From NCBI GenBank assembly GCA_029817715.1, contig JARUPY010000533.1, positions 1,384,001-1,448,000 of the forward strand: 64,000 nt of DNA, given 5' to 3'. The notes under the pieces were generated by a model. The model saw only the letters and a program-made list of their open reading frames with translations. It did not search any database and had not been told where the DNA came from. Source of the DNA: Melastoma dodecandrum (Eukaryota; Streptophyta; Magnoliopsida; Myrtales; Melastomataceae). The position numbers were made by a program, and so were the translations under genes. This document shows, piece after piece, positions 36,573-45,648 of the stretch (position 1 is its first letter; each line of letters opens with the position of its first letter).

Positions 36573-37253
36573 TCAGGAACTGTTGACCTTTGGCGCCCAA
36601 CCGGCAATTACATGCGCTTTCTTGCTGCTCGTCAAAGAAGAAGAAGAAGAAGAAGAAAACATGGGTGAAGTTCTTATTGATGATTACCATGGCTTAGCTG
36701 TTGAGATGATTGAATTCCTCTGGGACCTTCCACTTCTTGAAATGCTCGACAGCAATCACGATGTGGTACAGCTTATGCACCAAGCTCAGGTCAGCAGCAG
36801 GACCTTTATCCCCGGCAACAAATGGGCCCTGTTTCAATTGATAACGGAAATCGTCATCGATAGTCCATCATTGTGAAGCAAAACAAAAATGCAGATTCTT
36901 CCTTAAATGGGCTTTTAGATGCTCGTCCTGGGGGGCTTCAACTCTTCAAGTAACGCCTGCTCAGTCCCGTCGTTCGGGTCCTTGCTCGTCAGGAGCTCGA
37001 AGAAGGATAGGAATAACTTCGAGCCCCTGCAATATGGGCATTCCATCCACGCCATACCACCCCTCATGGATCACGGATGCATAGATATAACAGAGTCGCC
37101 CAGCCATTTGTCGTCAATCTTAATAACCGGGACCTTTCCCTCAGGATTAATCTCCACAAACCTACCAGCAAAACCACAAGAGCTGCAGTACACAGTCTCC
37201 AAGAACGTTAGTATCCCCGGTCGAAGCCTTCACACGCCAATCTCCAGTGCCAT
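36573..37253 (-). pseudogene. Dehydroascorbate reductase (DHAR) pseudogene with exon deletion
   Basis: The minus strand holds DHAR-like segments in order: MALEIGV, then after a two-base frameshift KASTGDTNVLGDC; FVEINPEGKVPVIKIDDKW; SKDPNDGTEQALLEELK; GPFVAGDKGPAADLSL with KLYHIVIAVEHFKKWKVPEE; and the terminus VIAGWAPKVNSS. Stop codons and frameshifts break it throughout. The segment with the active-site Cys (CPFC/S-QR) is absent: after GDC comes GTACTGCAG..., and 30 bases later GGTAG joins to the FVEINPEG exon. That looks like intron 1 fused to intron 2 with the second exon lost. An acceptor-like AACAG before GGPFVAG suggests another retained intron, so this is probably an unprocessed copy. 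A (GAA)n run interrupts the 3' part. Confidence 0.8.
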
Positions 37254-37517
37254 TCTTTGCTCCAAAGGATCCGGAATGTTCTTGGGGTGACGGGGGAATC
37301 TTTTCTTTTTCCTTTGATGTGCTTATAATGTTTGATATGTCTTCTGTTAGGACGAATATGGATAGGATGCTGAAATTTTTAAAAGTGGCAAGCTTTCGGA
37401 CAAATCCAATACAAATTGGTTACTAAACACGTAAAAGGGACAACGACACCGAACACACCATCAATGATGGAGAAGCAAACACACCCCCGATTAATTTCGT
37501 AAATTCGCGCTCTTTTT

Positions 37518-38654
37518 TCATTCGGAGAAGTAGACCGTGAACTCAACGATGGTATCGACACCGTCCGTTGTGTGCTGGTCTTCCATCGGGAGGGTCACGA
37601 CTGATGCGTACCCCTTGGCATGCTCATACTTCCCAGTCCCACCCACTATCGCGACCTGTGAATCAGGGGACGCTGTCCTGTGCACCCCGAAGAAGCTTAT
37701 GCTGTCGTCTACTTCGTGGTCGCCGCCTCCATGGAGAATTGCAGTTATGGCAATTGTCTGGCTGGTCCCATCCAGGGAGCTCGCAAGGTAGAATCCCTGG
37801 GCTCGGCCCACGACAGCCGAGCCAAGCTCGTGTCCCTCGGTTAGTTCATCATCGAAGACAGTGATTGACCCAAACATGAGCTTCTGGAGGGTGGCACCGG
37901 AGGGGAGCACCCCTGCGGTTACAAAGGGCTGGTTGTTTCCGCCTGAGACCACGTTGTTGGTACCTGTGTTCTGGATTATGGTGTTGACCTGTGCACCATT
38001 GATGCCAGTGAGGAACGGGAGGTTGTTGTTGTTGATCAGGCCATTCACGTTGTTGATACTGTTGATGTTGTTGACGTTGTTCCCATTGACTAGCGGCAGT
38101 GCTCCGCTGACAGGGAAGATGTTGTTGTTTGGCTTCGAGAAGGGAACACCACTGATCTCCGAATTGGCAATCAATCCTGTCACTACCCTGGCAGACGGGT
38201 GTGATCCTCCGATTATGTCGTGCATGAAAAAGGACAGCTGTGGCTGTTTTGCATCAGATGCCGTCACCCCAGTAGCTGCAACTGGAGCTGCTGCACCTGC
38301 AACCGGCAATGTTGGCAAGGGGCTGGCAATTGGTGCAGTGGCCGCAATCACTGGAGCTGCTGGGGCCTCCGGTGTATCCACAACAGGAGGTTCGGGATTG
38401 CCAACTATTGGTGGAGCAGCGTCTATCACCGGCGGCACAATGGAGTCAGCCTCGTCTGCCGCAGCCGGAGAAACAGCCGGGAGTTGGGCTGCTGTCCCAG
38501 CACCTGTCGGGACATCGGCAGCCAGAATGGATGGGTCCGTGGCAACCTCGTCGAGGATCCTAGCAGCTCTCACAGAAACAATGCCGATGATCAGAAAAAA
38601 CAGACAGACGGTGGTTCTGAGCTTGTTCGATCCAGAAAGTAGATCCAAGGCCAT
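37518..38654 (-). CDS. DIR: Dirigent protein with long Pro/Ala/Val-rich linker (DIR9/ESB1-like)
   Basis: Secreted dirigent protein; relatives with this layout, such as ESB1/DIR10, act in Casparian-strip lignin patterning. Single exon of 378 residues. A signal peptide (LRTTVCLFFLIIGIVSVRAA) is followed by a low-complexity Ala/Pro/Val region to about residue 135. Then come LSFFMHDIIGGSHPSARVVT, an Asn-rich stretch with GINGAQVNTIIQNTGTNNVV, and the C-terminal beta-barrel: LPSGATLQKLMFGSITVFDD, LGSAVVGRAQGFYLASS, FFGVHRTA and AIVGGTGKYEHAKGYASV. A TATA box is seen on the minus strand at 38750-38744. The second dirigent gene follows upstream on the same strand. Confidence 0.93.
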   Translation of the reverse strand: MALDLLSGSNKLRTTVCLFFLIIGIVSVRAARILDEVATDPSILAADVPTGAGTAAQLPAVSPAAADEADSIVPPVIDAAPPIVGNPEPPVVDTPEAPAAPVIAATAPIASPLPTLPVAGAAAPVAATGVTASDAKQPQLSFFMHDIIGGSHPSARVVTGLIANSEISGVPFSKPNNNIFPVSGALPLVNGNNVNNINSINNVNGLINNNNLPFLTGINGAQVNTIIQNTGTNNVVSGGNNQPFVTAGVLPSGATLQKLMFGSITVFDDELTEGHELGSAVVGRAQGFYLASSLDGTSQTIAITAILHGGGDHEVDDSISFFGVHRTASPDSQVAIVGGTGKYEHAKGYASVVTLPMEDQHTTDGVDTIVEFTVYFSE

Positions 38655-38743
38655 TTCTTACAGGGCGAAACCTGTGAATGTTGGATTTCTATGATTTCGC
38701 TCAGTTGGGAACTCGGTGACGGACATGAAGATGTACTATGTGA

Positions 38744-38750
38744 TTATATA
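38744..38750 (-). promoter_or_regulatory. TATA box of the first dirigent gene
   Basis: TATATAA on the minus strand, about 90 bases upstream of the dirigent ATG at 38654. Confidence 0.5.
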
Positions 38751-39490
38751 CAGACTCAGTTAGAGTTGATTCTGTCATCAAAGTGGAGCAGATGAGATCA
38801 GATTGTGGAGTTGTTTTGATTGAATATGTACAGAGTATTTTATTACTCCTAATGCAAATAAAGCAGGCAACGTGTGTTTAGTATGTTTGGTTTTGTTGAC
38901 TACCTAATGCTCTGAAACCCAGAAAAACCACTTAACCCAATTCAAATCCTTAATCTGACATTCGTCGTCCTGATACGGTGACCGCCCTTTCCTTGACAGG
39001 CCTGACCCTCGCAATAGCGTCTTCTGGGATGAACAGAAGGAGTTCTACGTGCATGTCCTGACATGCATCGCATTGGCGTTCTGTTTTTCTTTTATGCATT
39101 GAAAGAGAAGGTGCAGGCTTACGATGCCCTGAAATCATATCAGGATAGCTATCGCCATGTAGCGGCAAAATCATAGCTAACCTGCCTAGGGCCTTGGTTT
39201 GCCTTAAGTCCCATGTCCACATATTCAGAAGATTATAACACCAATCATTCTTGCAGTCACAGATCTCGGATATCCGAATCCACGATGCAGAATTGCAGCC
39301 AGAAAAAGAACTGGCGTTGCATTGAATAGCCAAGAGCAATCCGTTGCTGCTGTGTTTCTCGAATGATTATTTCATCATCAATTTAGTCGTGGCTTGTATG
39401 TCTTGTTTGGCATACCAATTAGCAAAACCGATTATCTGAATTTGCGCTTGATTTAAACCATGCGATAGGAATTTCGTAAACATGGTTAGA
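38751..39490. other. Spacer between the two dirigent genes
   Basis: About 740 bases. An open minus-strand frame (38950-39339) has cysteine-rich content but no family I recognise and no clear splice link to either dirigent gene. It most likely holds 3' untranslated sequence of the upstream dirigent gene. Confidence 0.4.
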
Positions 39491-40171
39491 CTAGCTAAGA
39501 TGAACTGTAAATACAAGATAAGTGGCAAGGGCCTTGATAGTTGCATAGCCGTTTGCGTCGCTGTATTTGCCAGTTCCGCCAGTGACTGCGACATGAGACT
39601 CCAGGGCTTCTTTCCTATGAACCCCAAAGAACCTCAGAGAGTCTTCGTTCTGATCGCCTGAGAAATACACCGTCATTGCCATCATGTGGCTGCTACCGTC
39701 ATCGGAGCTTGCAACATACACTCCTCTGGCCTTACCTGCTATCTCTGTCCCATACATTGATTCTCGGAATAAGTACTCGTCAATTTCCGTGACCAACCCG
39801 AGCTCTAGTTCCTGAAGTGTGGCGATGGCTGGAAACATGAAACTGGGATTCGAAACATCGAGCGGCTCGGTTGAACCGGCAACTGGGGTTCCTGGGCTGG
39901 AACCTGGAAGCGGGATTCCATCTGTTGGCGGGAAGAGGCCGGTGGGCTTCTGAAACGGGAGCCGGTCACCCGGAAACTGCACCGTCATTGGGGGAGGAGT
40001 TACCGGATTCCCATTCAGCACGTCTCTCATCAGAAACGTGATAATCTGGTGCTCTTCATAACTGGGATGCGATCTGGGACTCGGGTTCGAGATGATCCTC
40101 GATGAGGACGATCTGTACATGATGATGGAATACAAGAAGACGATGATTTGGGCTAGTATGATTCTTCCCAT
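39491..40171 (-). CDS. DIR: Dirigent protein, short-linker paralogue
   Basis: Second dirigent gene in tandem, single exon of 226 residues. It begins with a hydrophobic signal or anchor (MGRIILAQIIVFLYSIIMY), then HQIITFLMRDVLNGNPVTPP, a Pro-rich linker of about 50 residues, and the dirigent barrel: MFPAIATLQELELGLVTEID, EIAGKARGVYVASSDDGSSH, SLRFFGVHRKEALESHVAV and TGGTGKYSDANGYATI. It shares FFGVHR and GGTGKY with its neighbour, but the linker is much shorter and lacks the Ala/Val-rich block. The residue spacing suggests an intact protein; substrate unknown. Confidence 0.88.
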   Translation of the reverse strand: MGRIILAQIIVFLYSIIMYRSSSSRIISNPSPRSHPSYEEHQIITFLMRDVLNGNPVTPPPMTVQFPGDRLPFQKPTGLFPPTDGIPLPGSSPGTPVAGSTEPLDVSNPSFMFPAIATLQELELGLVTEIDEYLFRESMYGTEIAGKARGVYVASSDDGSSHMMAMTVYFSGDQNEDSLRFFGVHRKEALESHVAVTGGTGKYSDANGYATIKALATYLVFTVHLS

Positions 40172-41442
40172 TGACGATGAATCTGCTCTACAATATTATG
40201 GTCTTACACTCGTGTTTCTACAATTCAATTCAGTTTAATAAGTTTCAGGGGTACTTCTGGTGGTTCGGGTTATGATATGATGGAGTGGTTTGATCCCTTG
40301 TAGGTTCCTCGGCGGCTGGCCGTAGAGTAGGCCGTGCCGCACCACAAGGATAAAACCCATAGATCGATCTCATATGTAGAATTGTTTTGTTCGCCGTTTG
40401 GGGGCACGCATCGTCTGCAAAGTCATAGTTTTTGTTCCAAAATAAAGTTAGTCGTACTAAAGAAGGATTGATTTAGGTGTAACATAGTCCGGCAAAAGTC
40501 ACGGCTACTACGAAAGCGTAACATTAACAGACAATCTTGCTGCCGTAAGCATATTTATCTTTTACCTTCTAGAAAGTTGGACAAATATGTAGGGAATTTT
40601 ATTCTTTTTTTTTTTTTTTTTTATCACCGTGACCGAAATGGAATAAAAAGAACGGACTCGTTCAAGATTGACGTGAACTCCCTCGGGCCGGGCCAATATC
40701 TAATAAAAGAAACGACTTGACTTTATTACCACACAGTTTTGTCTAAAGTGTTTGAAATTCAACCATATTTTATTACATGTGCAACTCAAAAGTCTCGGTG
40801 GGTTCCAAAGAGAGAGTTAAGAGTGGGGGTTCAAGTTCACGAAGTTAAAACGTTTCCGGAGATCGAATGGTTGTGAATGCGATACAAGTTTGTTTTTGAA
40901 CTTCTCGCTTGTAATAAAAAGCCTTAAAAAACATGGCCAAGTTGGTCAATCCCTCATAAATATTTTGATTTCCCCACGACCAAGTCCTCCTCTTTATTTA
41001 ACATTTTACGACTTTCTTTCGGACCACCACGCATGGCTTCTTTCTTCTTCTCATCATTTGTTGTTTGTTTCTTTAGTGTATTCGTGATAGAAGGCAGACT
41101 TTTTAGACACCTAATAATGAAAATGTGGTAAAGATTTTATAAAGTATATTAGGCTTTTGGTGGGGATAATAACTATACTCATTTCTAATTTCGAGATTAA
41201 ATTTTGCCGCATACTTTGAATTGAAGTCTTCCAAACAAAACAAAAGGAAATTAATGTCGTTCAAAGTCATCCCCGTAAAAGATTCCACGTTCAACAAATT
41301 TTTCCATGTAGACTTTTATTAGCATCGCATGGAGGGAAGGTTGTCTTATAAACTATATTATATAACCATCATATCATGGTATTATAGACAATTATTTCAT
41401 TACACCGTCAAGTCAAGGCAAGGCAATTAGTTCCCGTAAGGC
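40172..41442. other. Divergent intergenic region, dirigent and EXO70H promoters
   Basis: AT-rich. A T run lies at 40603-40622. TATAAA at 41347-41352 is a plausible EXO70H TATA box, about 90 bases before its ATG. No gene seen. Confidence 0.5.
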
Positions 41443-43356
41443 ATGAGGATAATCCCCAAGTCGGCCGACGATGTCGCCGTTCGACGGAAAACCATGTCCG
41501 ATTCCCAGCCCTTGAGTTCCAGATATTCGTTGCAGTCCCTGTCGTCGAATTCGAAATCTACGCTGGGTTCGACCGTCCAGATGCCCAGTTTCTCCAAGTT
41601 CATGGTGGAGGACGCCCTGAGGAATGCGGAGACCATCGTAAAGAAATGGGATCTGGGGTTGTCGCCGACGTCTTACAAGCACGTCGCGTCGATGTTCCTT
41701 GGGAGTGATAGGGAGGAGTCGCGGCGGTTCTTGAAATCGGTGAATCTCCTGCGTCAGGTGATGCACTTCCTGGTGGACTGTAATGACTCGTCCTCCGGGA
41801 AGCTCGTCCAGGCTCAGGACCTGACTCAGATCGCGATGAGGCGGCTTGAGGTCGAGCTCCACCAGCTTTTGTCCGCCAACAAGGACTTGATAGACGCGGA
41901 GTCGTCCTCAGGGAAGTCTTCCGCGTCGAGGAGGGACTCAGAACGTGGAAATTCCGACGAGGAGGGTAATGGCGCAGTGGCCGACATCAAGGCCATAGTG
42001 GAGTGCATGGTGAGCGCGGGGTATGGCACGGAATGCGCGAAGATATACAAGCTGATGAGGAAATCAGCTGTTGATGAAGGCCTGTACCGGCTCGGGATCC
42101 ACAGATACAAGTCGTCGAATGTCCGGAAGATGAGCCAGGATGAAAGGGAACTGGCTATCGGCCAGTGGATGGACTCGGCGAAAGTAGTGATGCACTCGTA
42201 CTTCAGGGAAGAGAGGGTCCTCTGTGATCGCCTCTTTGCCACGTCGGATAAGATCAGGGAAAAATGCTTCGCTGAGATCACAAAGGAGGCTGCCATCAAT
42301 GTGTTCAGATTCCCGGAACTCATCGCAGAGTGTAAGGGATCTCCCGACGGAATTCTTGTCCTGATCGACTTGTACGGGATGGTTTACGATCTCTGGCCCG
42401 AGATTGAGGTGATCTTCCGGTTCGAATCGACCCTGGAAGTCAAATTGCAGACTCTAACCTCACTGGTTAAACTTGGGAAGTCAGTCCAGGCAATGATATC
42501 GGCTTTCGAATCGACCATCCAGAAGGATTCATCGAAAGTCCTGGTAAATGGTGGTGGGATCCATCCCCTGACTCGATCGGTCATGACTTTCATAGGATCC
42601 TTGACCAGTCGCAGCGGCCTACTTTCAGACATTCTTGCCGATCATCCTCACCCCGGCAACCCGAAACTTCCTGAGTCCTACTTTGAAGGCTCCAACTACG
42701 ATGACATCCCGGCTTCCCCAGTGTCCATCCGCCTGGCATGGACGATCCTCGTGTTACTCTGCAAATTGGATTTGAAGGCCGAACTGTACAAGGACGCGTC
42801 CCTTTCTTACCTATTCCTTGCCAACAATCTCCATTTCATCGTGCAGCAAGTAAGCGCGACGAATCTGAAGTACCTGCTCGGGGATGAGTGGATTACTCGG
42901 CACACTGAGAAAATCAGGCAGTACCTGTTCGGATACGAATCGACCGCATGGAATAACGTGCTCGCGATGTTACCATTAGACAGCATGCCATCGGACATTC
43001 CATATGAGGCGACTGCAGAGTGCATTAGGAAGTTCAATGAGGCTTTCATGGCAGAGTACAGGAAGCAGAAGTCGTGGATCGTTCCCGACGGAAACCTCAG
43101 GGACCAAATCCGAGAATCTCTCTCAAAGAAATTCACTTCTGTCTACGAAGAATTTTGTGAGATGCATTTCGGCTCAAATGACCCATCCGGAAAAGAGAAG
43201 GGTCAGCCAAGGATGGGAAGCGACGATTTCGGGAACTACTTGGCCCACCTGTTCCGCGGAGTGCCTGTTCCAGAAAGTTCGTCAACTGGGTTGTCGTCCT
43301 CAACATCAAACTCGACGCGGACAATCCTATGTTTGCCAAGGCGAAACACAATATAA
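41443..43356 (+). CDS. EXO70H: EXO70 exocyst subunit, EXO70H class
   Basis: Subunit of the exocyst, which tethers secretory vesicles to the plasma membrane; EXO70H members are linked to defence and trichome or wall secretion. Single exon of 637 residues, typical of the intron-poor H class and of EXO70 length. Recognisable blocks are EDALRNAETIVKKWDLG, the MRRLEVELHQLL helix, LYRLGIHRYKSSNVRKM, IGQWMDSAKVVMHSYFREER, FRFPELIAECKGSPDGILV, IHPLTRSVMTFIGSL, LFLANNLHFIVQQV and SWIVPDGNLRDQIRESLSKK. The ATG at 41494 is an alternative start that would drop 17 residues. Position agrees with EXO70H1/H2 of Arabidopsis. Confidence 0.95.
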   Translation: MRIIPKSADDVAVRRKTMSDSQPLSSRYSLQSLSSNSKSTLGSTVQMPSFSKFMVEDALRNAETIVKKWDLGLSPTSYKHVASMFLGSDREESRRFLKSVNLLRQVMHFLVDCNDSSSGKLVQAQDLTQIAMRRLEVELHQLLSANKDLIDAESSSGKSSASRRDSERGNSDEEGNGAVADIKAIVECMVSAGYGTECAKIYKLMRKSAVDEGLYRLGIHRYKSSNVRKMSQDERELAIGQWMDSAKVVMHSYFREERVLCDRLFATSDKIREKCFAEITKEAAINVFRFPELIAECKGSPDGILVLIDLYGMVYDLWPEIEVIFRFESTLEVKLQTLTSLVKLGKSVQAMISAFESTIQKDSSKVLVNGGGIHPLTRSVMTFIGSLTSRSGLLSDILADHPHPGNPKLPESYFEGSNYDDIPASPVSIRLAWTILVLLCKLDLKAELYKDASLSYLFLANNLHFIVQQVSATNLKYLLGDEWITRHTEKIRQYLFGYESTAWNNVLAMLPLDSMPSDIPYEATAECIRKFNEAFMAEYRKQKSWIVPDGNLRDQIRESLSKKFTSVYEEFCEMHFGSNDPSGKEKGQPRMGSDDFGNYLAHLFRGVPVPESSSTGLSSSTSNSTRTILCLPRRNTI

Positions 43357-45067
43357 ATCCTTGTAGCAAATTACAGCAATTAGCGGAAGGAGCACAATAA
43401 CTTCCCAGCAAATTCTTCCAATCAATTCGCTCGGTTCGAGCGGAACTATGTATGCGATTCACTTGACGAAACATCACATTCTCCCTATGAGCTGAAACAG
43501 AAAGCATTACATGGTTCGTAGGACGTCTCTCTGAATGAATTTAACAGAGCACAAAAAGAGCAGAGAGACAAAGCAAGCTTCTACCAACACGTAATTTTGG
43601 CTAATCCCAACTCAAAACTACAACCACATGATCGGGTTCCCATCTTGTCTTGTGCTAATTGCGGGCAGCTTGCAGCATGCTGTGGCCCGCTTGAATGGGT
43701 TCCGTGTTTTGCGTTATGGAGGTCTGCTCCCCTGGGATTCTGATTCGTCCACAGGGTCTCGGTCCTTGTAGGCTTAAGCCGATGATGAGGATGCAAGACC
43801 CTCCCTATGCTGGAGGAAACCAAGACCCATCCTTGACGGTGGCTCGTTCTTTTCTTCAAAATAGCCCAACGACACCGGGAGAGCTCATCCGCGAGACTCT
43901 CTGCACTGACGAGCTGTTGCGAGACTTGCGGCTAATAGAGAGCAGAAGGTGGCTGGCTATGGGAGGAAATTTCATTGATCCGATAGACAGAGAAATACTA
44001 GTTTGAAATAAAACTTGCATTCATTCTTTGGGGGAAATTGCAGTGTCTGGCGGGGGTCACAGTCCGGCCCATAATAAGGGCCCAGGCCCATACTTTGGAA
44101 GCCCAATTAAATGAACGCCCCCCAAACCTTTTTTTTCCCCCGGAGAAATTTTCTGTGACCATATTTACCTGCCTAAGCCTAAGATGCTGTTGCCTCATGT
44201 GGGCAAAGGACGTCGCTGCTGCCTGTGATTTTGGCTTTGCCACCTTTCCGTTGCGATGAACAGACAGTTTGGCGCGTTAGAACAGGTACCAACCCTTTCC
44301 GGCACCACTTTCGCGTAGAAAACTCGCCACATGCATGGTTAAGTAAGGGCGGAGTAGTTTTTATGTTTTAAACTGTTGCACATGTCTAATCCCCTGTTTT
44401 TTTTTTTTAGGTTTCGTTAGATGTGGACTTTTTTCCCTGTACAGAGTATTTTACTTGCAATCGAGGGGTGGAGTGAGGAAAGGAAGTTTGTGTGTGACCC
44501 AGCTAACACCGAACTACCATCACCACAGCCACAAGAAACGCTCCCGCACACTTGGTTTTTCATCTTCGTTTCTCCTTAAGGTTGGCTCGTATGCCAGTAT
44601 CGATTACGTAGAATTATTCGCACGGATATCAGTTGCCTGATTTGCCGCTTTTCCTGTTGCGTGTGCCTCTGGACAAAGGAAAGCGGCGGACAGTTGGATT
44701 TTGTGTTTAGATCAAGCTTTCTGTGATTTGTTCGGAGATTAGATATCTTGGTTGTACTCCATATAGTTATAAAATTATGGCATGCTTAAGATAAGTAGCT
44801 TTTACAAGGACCCTGCAACAAACACGATAGGTCGAATCCGAGGGGAGTTTCCGAGATGCGATTTTCCGGCGGTAGTGTGGCATACACCAGAGCTCATCGG
44901 GTTGGATTGCAATTCAAAGCAGGACTGATATGACTCGCCCCATAACATTCTCAGTAACTTTGTTAAGGCCGCCGGGATTACCCCTGCTCCTCAAGGCTTG
45001 ATATTCGCTTGGTAACTTTGTCCAGGAATAAGAGTCACCGCGAATACATTGACATCCCATTGGAGTA
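43357..45067. other. Intergenic between EXO70H and ABCG
   Basis: An open plus-strand frame at 43695-44006 is moderately coding-like but matches no family I know and could be 3' sequence of EXO70H. Another minus-strand frame reads through the trinucleotide repeat at 45068. No gene is supported. Confidence 0.4.
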
Positions 45068-45125
45068 TTCTTCTTCTTCTTCTTCTTCTTCTTCTTCTTC
45101 TTCTTCTTCTTCTTCTTCTTCTTCT
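45068..45125. repeat. (TTC)n microsatellite
   Basis: About 19 perfect TTC units, a polypyrimidine tract roughly 0.5 kb upstream of the ABCG transcript. A run of 18 A lies shortly after (about 45224-45241). Confidence 0.9.
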
Positions 45126-45548
45126 CGAAACCACATTTTGTGTTGTGCAGCAAATTCAAATACAAGTATAACCAATATCAAAGGTCAGGTACACCACCAC
45201 CAGACAGCAGAGGTTGTAAGAAACAAAAAAAAAAAAAAAAAGTGGTCTTCCTTCCCAGGCTGCTTGTTGTAGTTGATCAACACCACACCTACTTCTTGTG
45301 AATAACAAAACCAAAAGTAATTCACTCTTCCATCCATCCAATCTATCCATCCTAACACAAACACGAAATCGTCAAAATCCCAAGTTTCAGATCCACTGTG
45401 TGACCCACGAAGCCACGTGTCGCTCAACCTCTTTCCCAACGTAGTAAACAGTATACAGACAGGAAGTAGTAGGAAAGTGTAGGTGACCCCTTTCCAGCCA
45501 TCAATACGAATTGGCGACTAACCCACAAGGCTCCCCCTTTCAATCCAA

Positions 45549-45555
45549 TATAAAA
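45549..45555 (+). promoter_or_regulatory. TATA box of the ABCG gene
   Basis: TATAAAA, preceded directly by CCAA, about 100 bases upstream of the ATG at 45649. Confidence 0.55.
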
Positions 45556-45648
45556 TCTACTACTACTCCTTCCCCCCCCAAACCCAACCAAAACACCACC
45601 CAGAAACAAGACTAGTCTGTTTTGTTCCCCTTCTGCCTCGTCCCCAAT

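Noticed and set aside
36573..36876. Plus-strand open frame with poly-Glu tract over the DHAR relic
   Set aside because: Produced by the (GAA)n run and the antisense of the DHAR pseudogene.
37861..38694. 277-codon open frame antisense to the long dirigent gene
   Set aside because: Arises from GC-biased codons on the other strand; composition mirrors the dirigent linker and no domain is visible.
43695..44006. Possible small gene after EXO70H
   Set aside because: No known motif, no splice partners and no clear promoter; more likely 3' flanking sequence.
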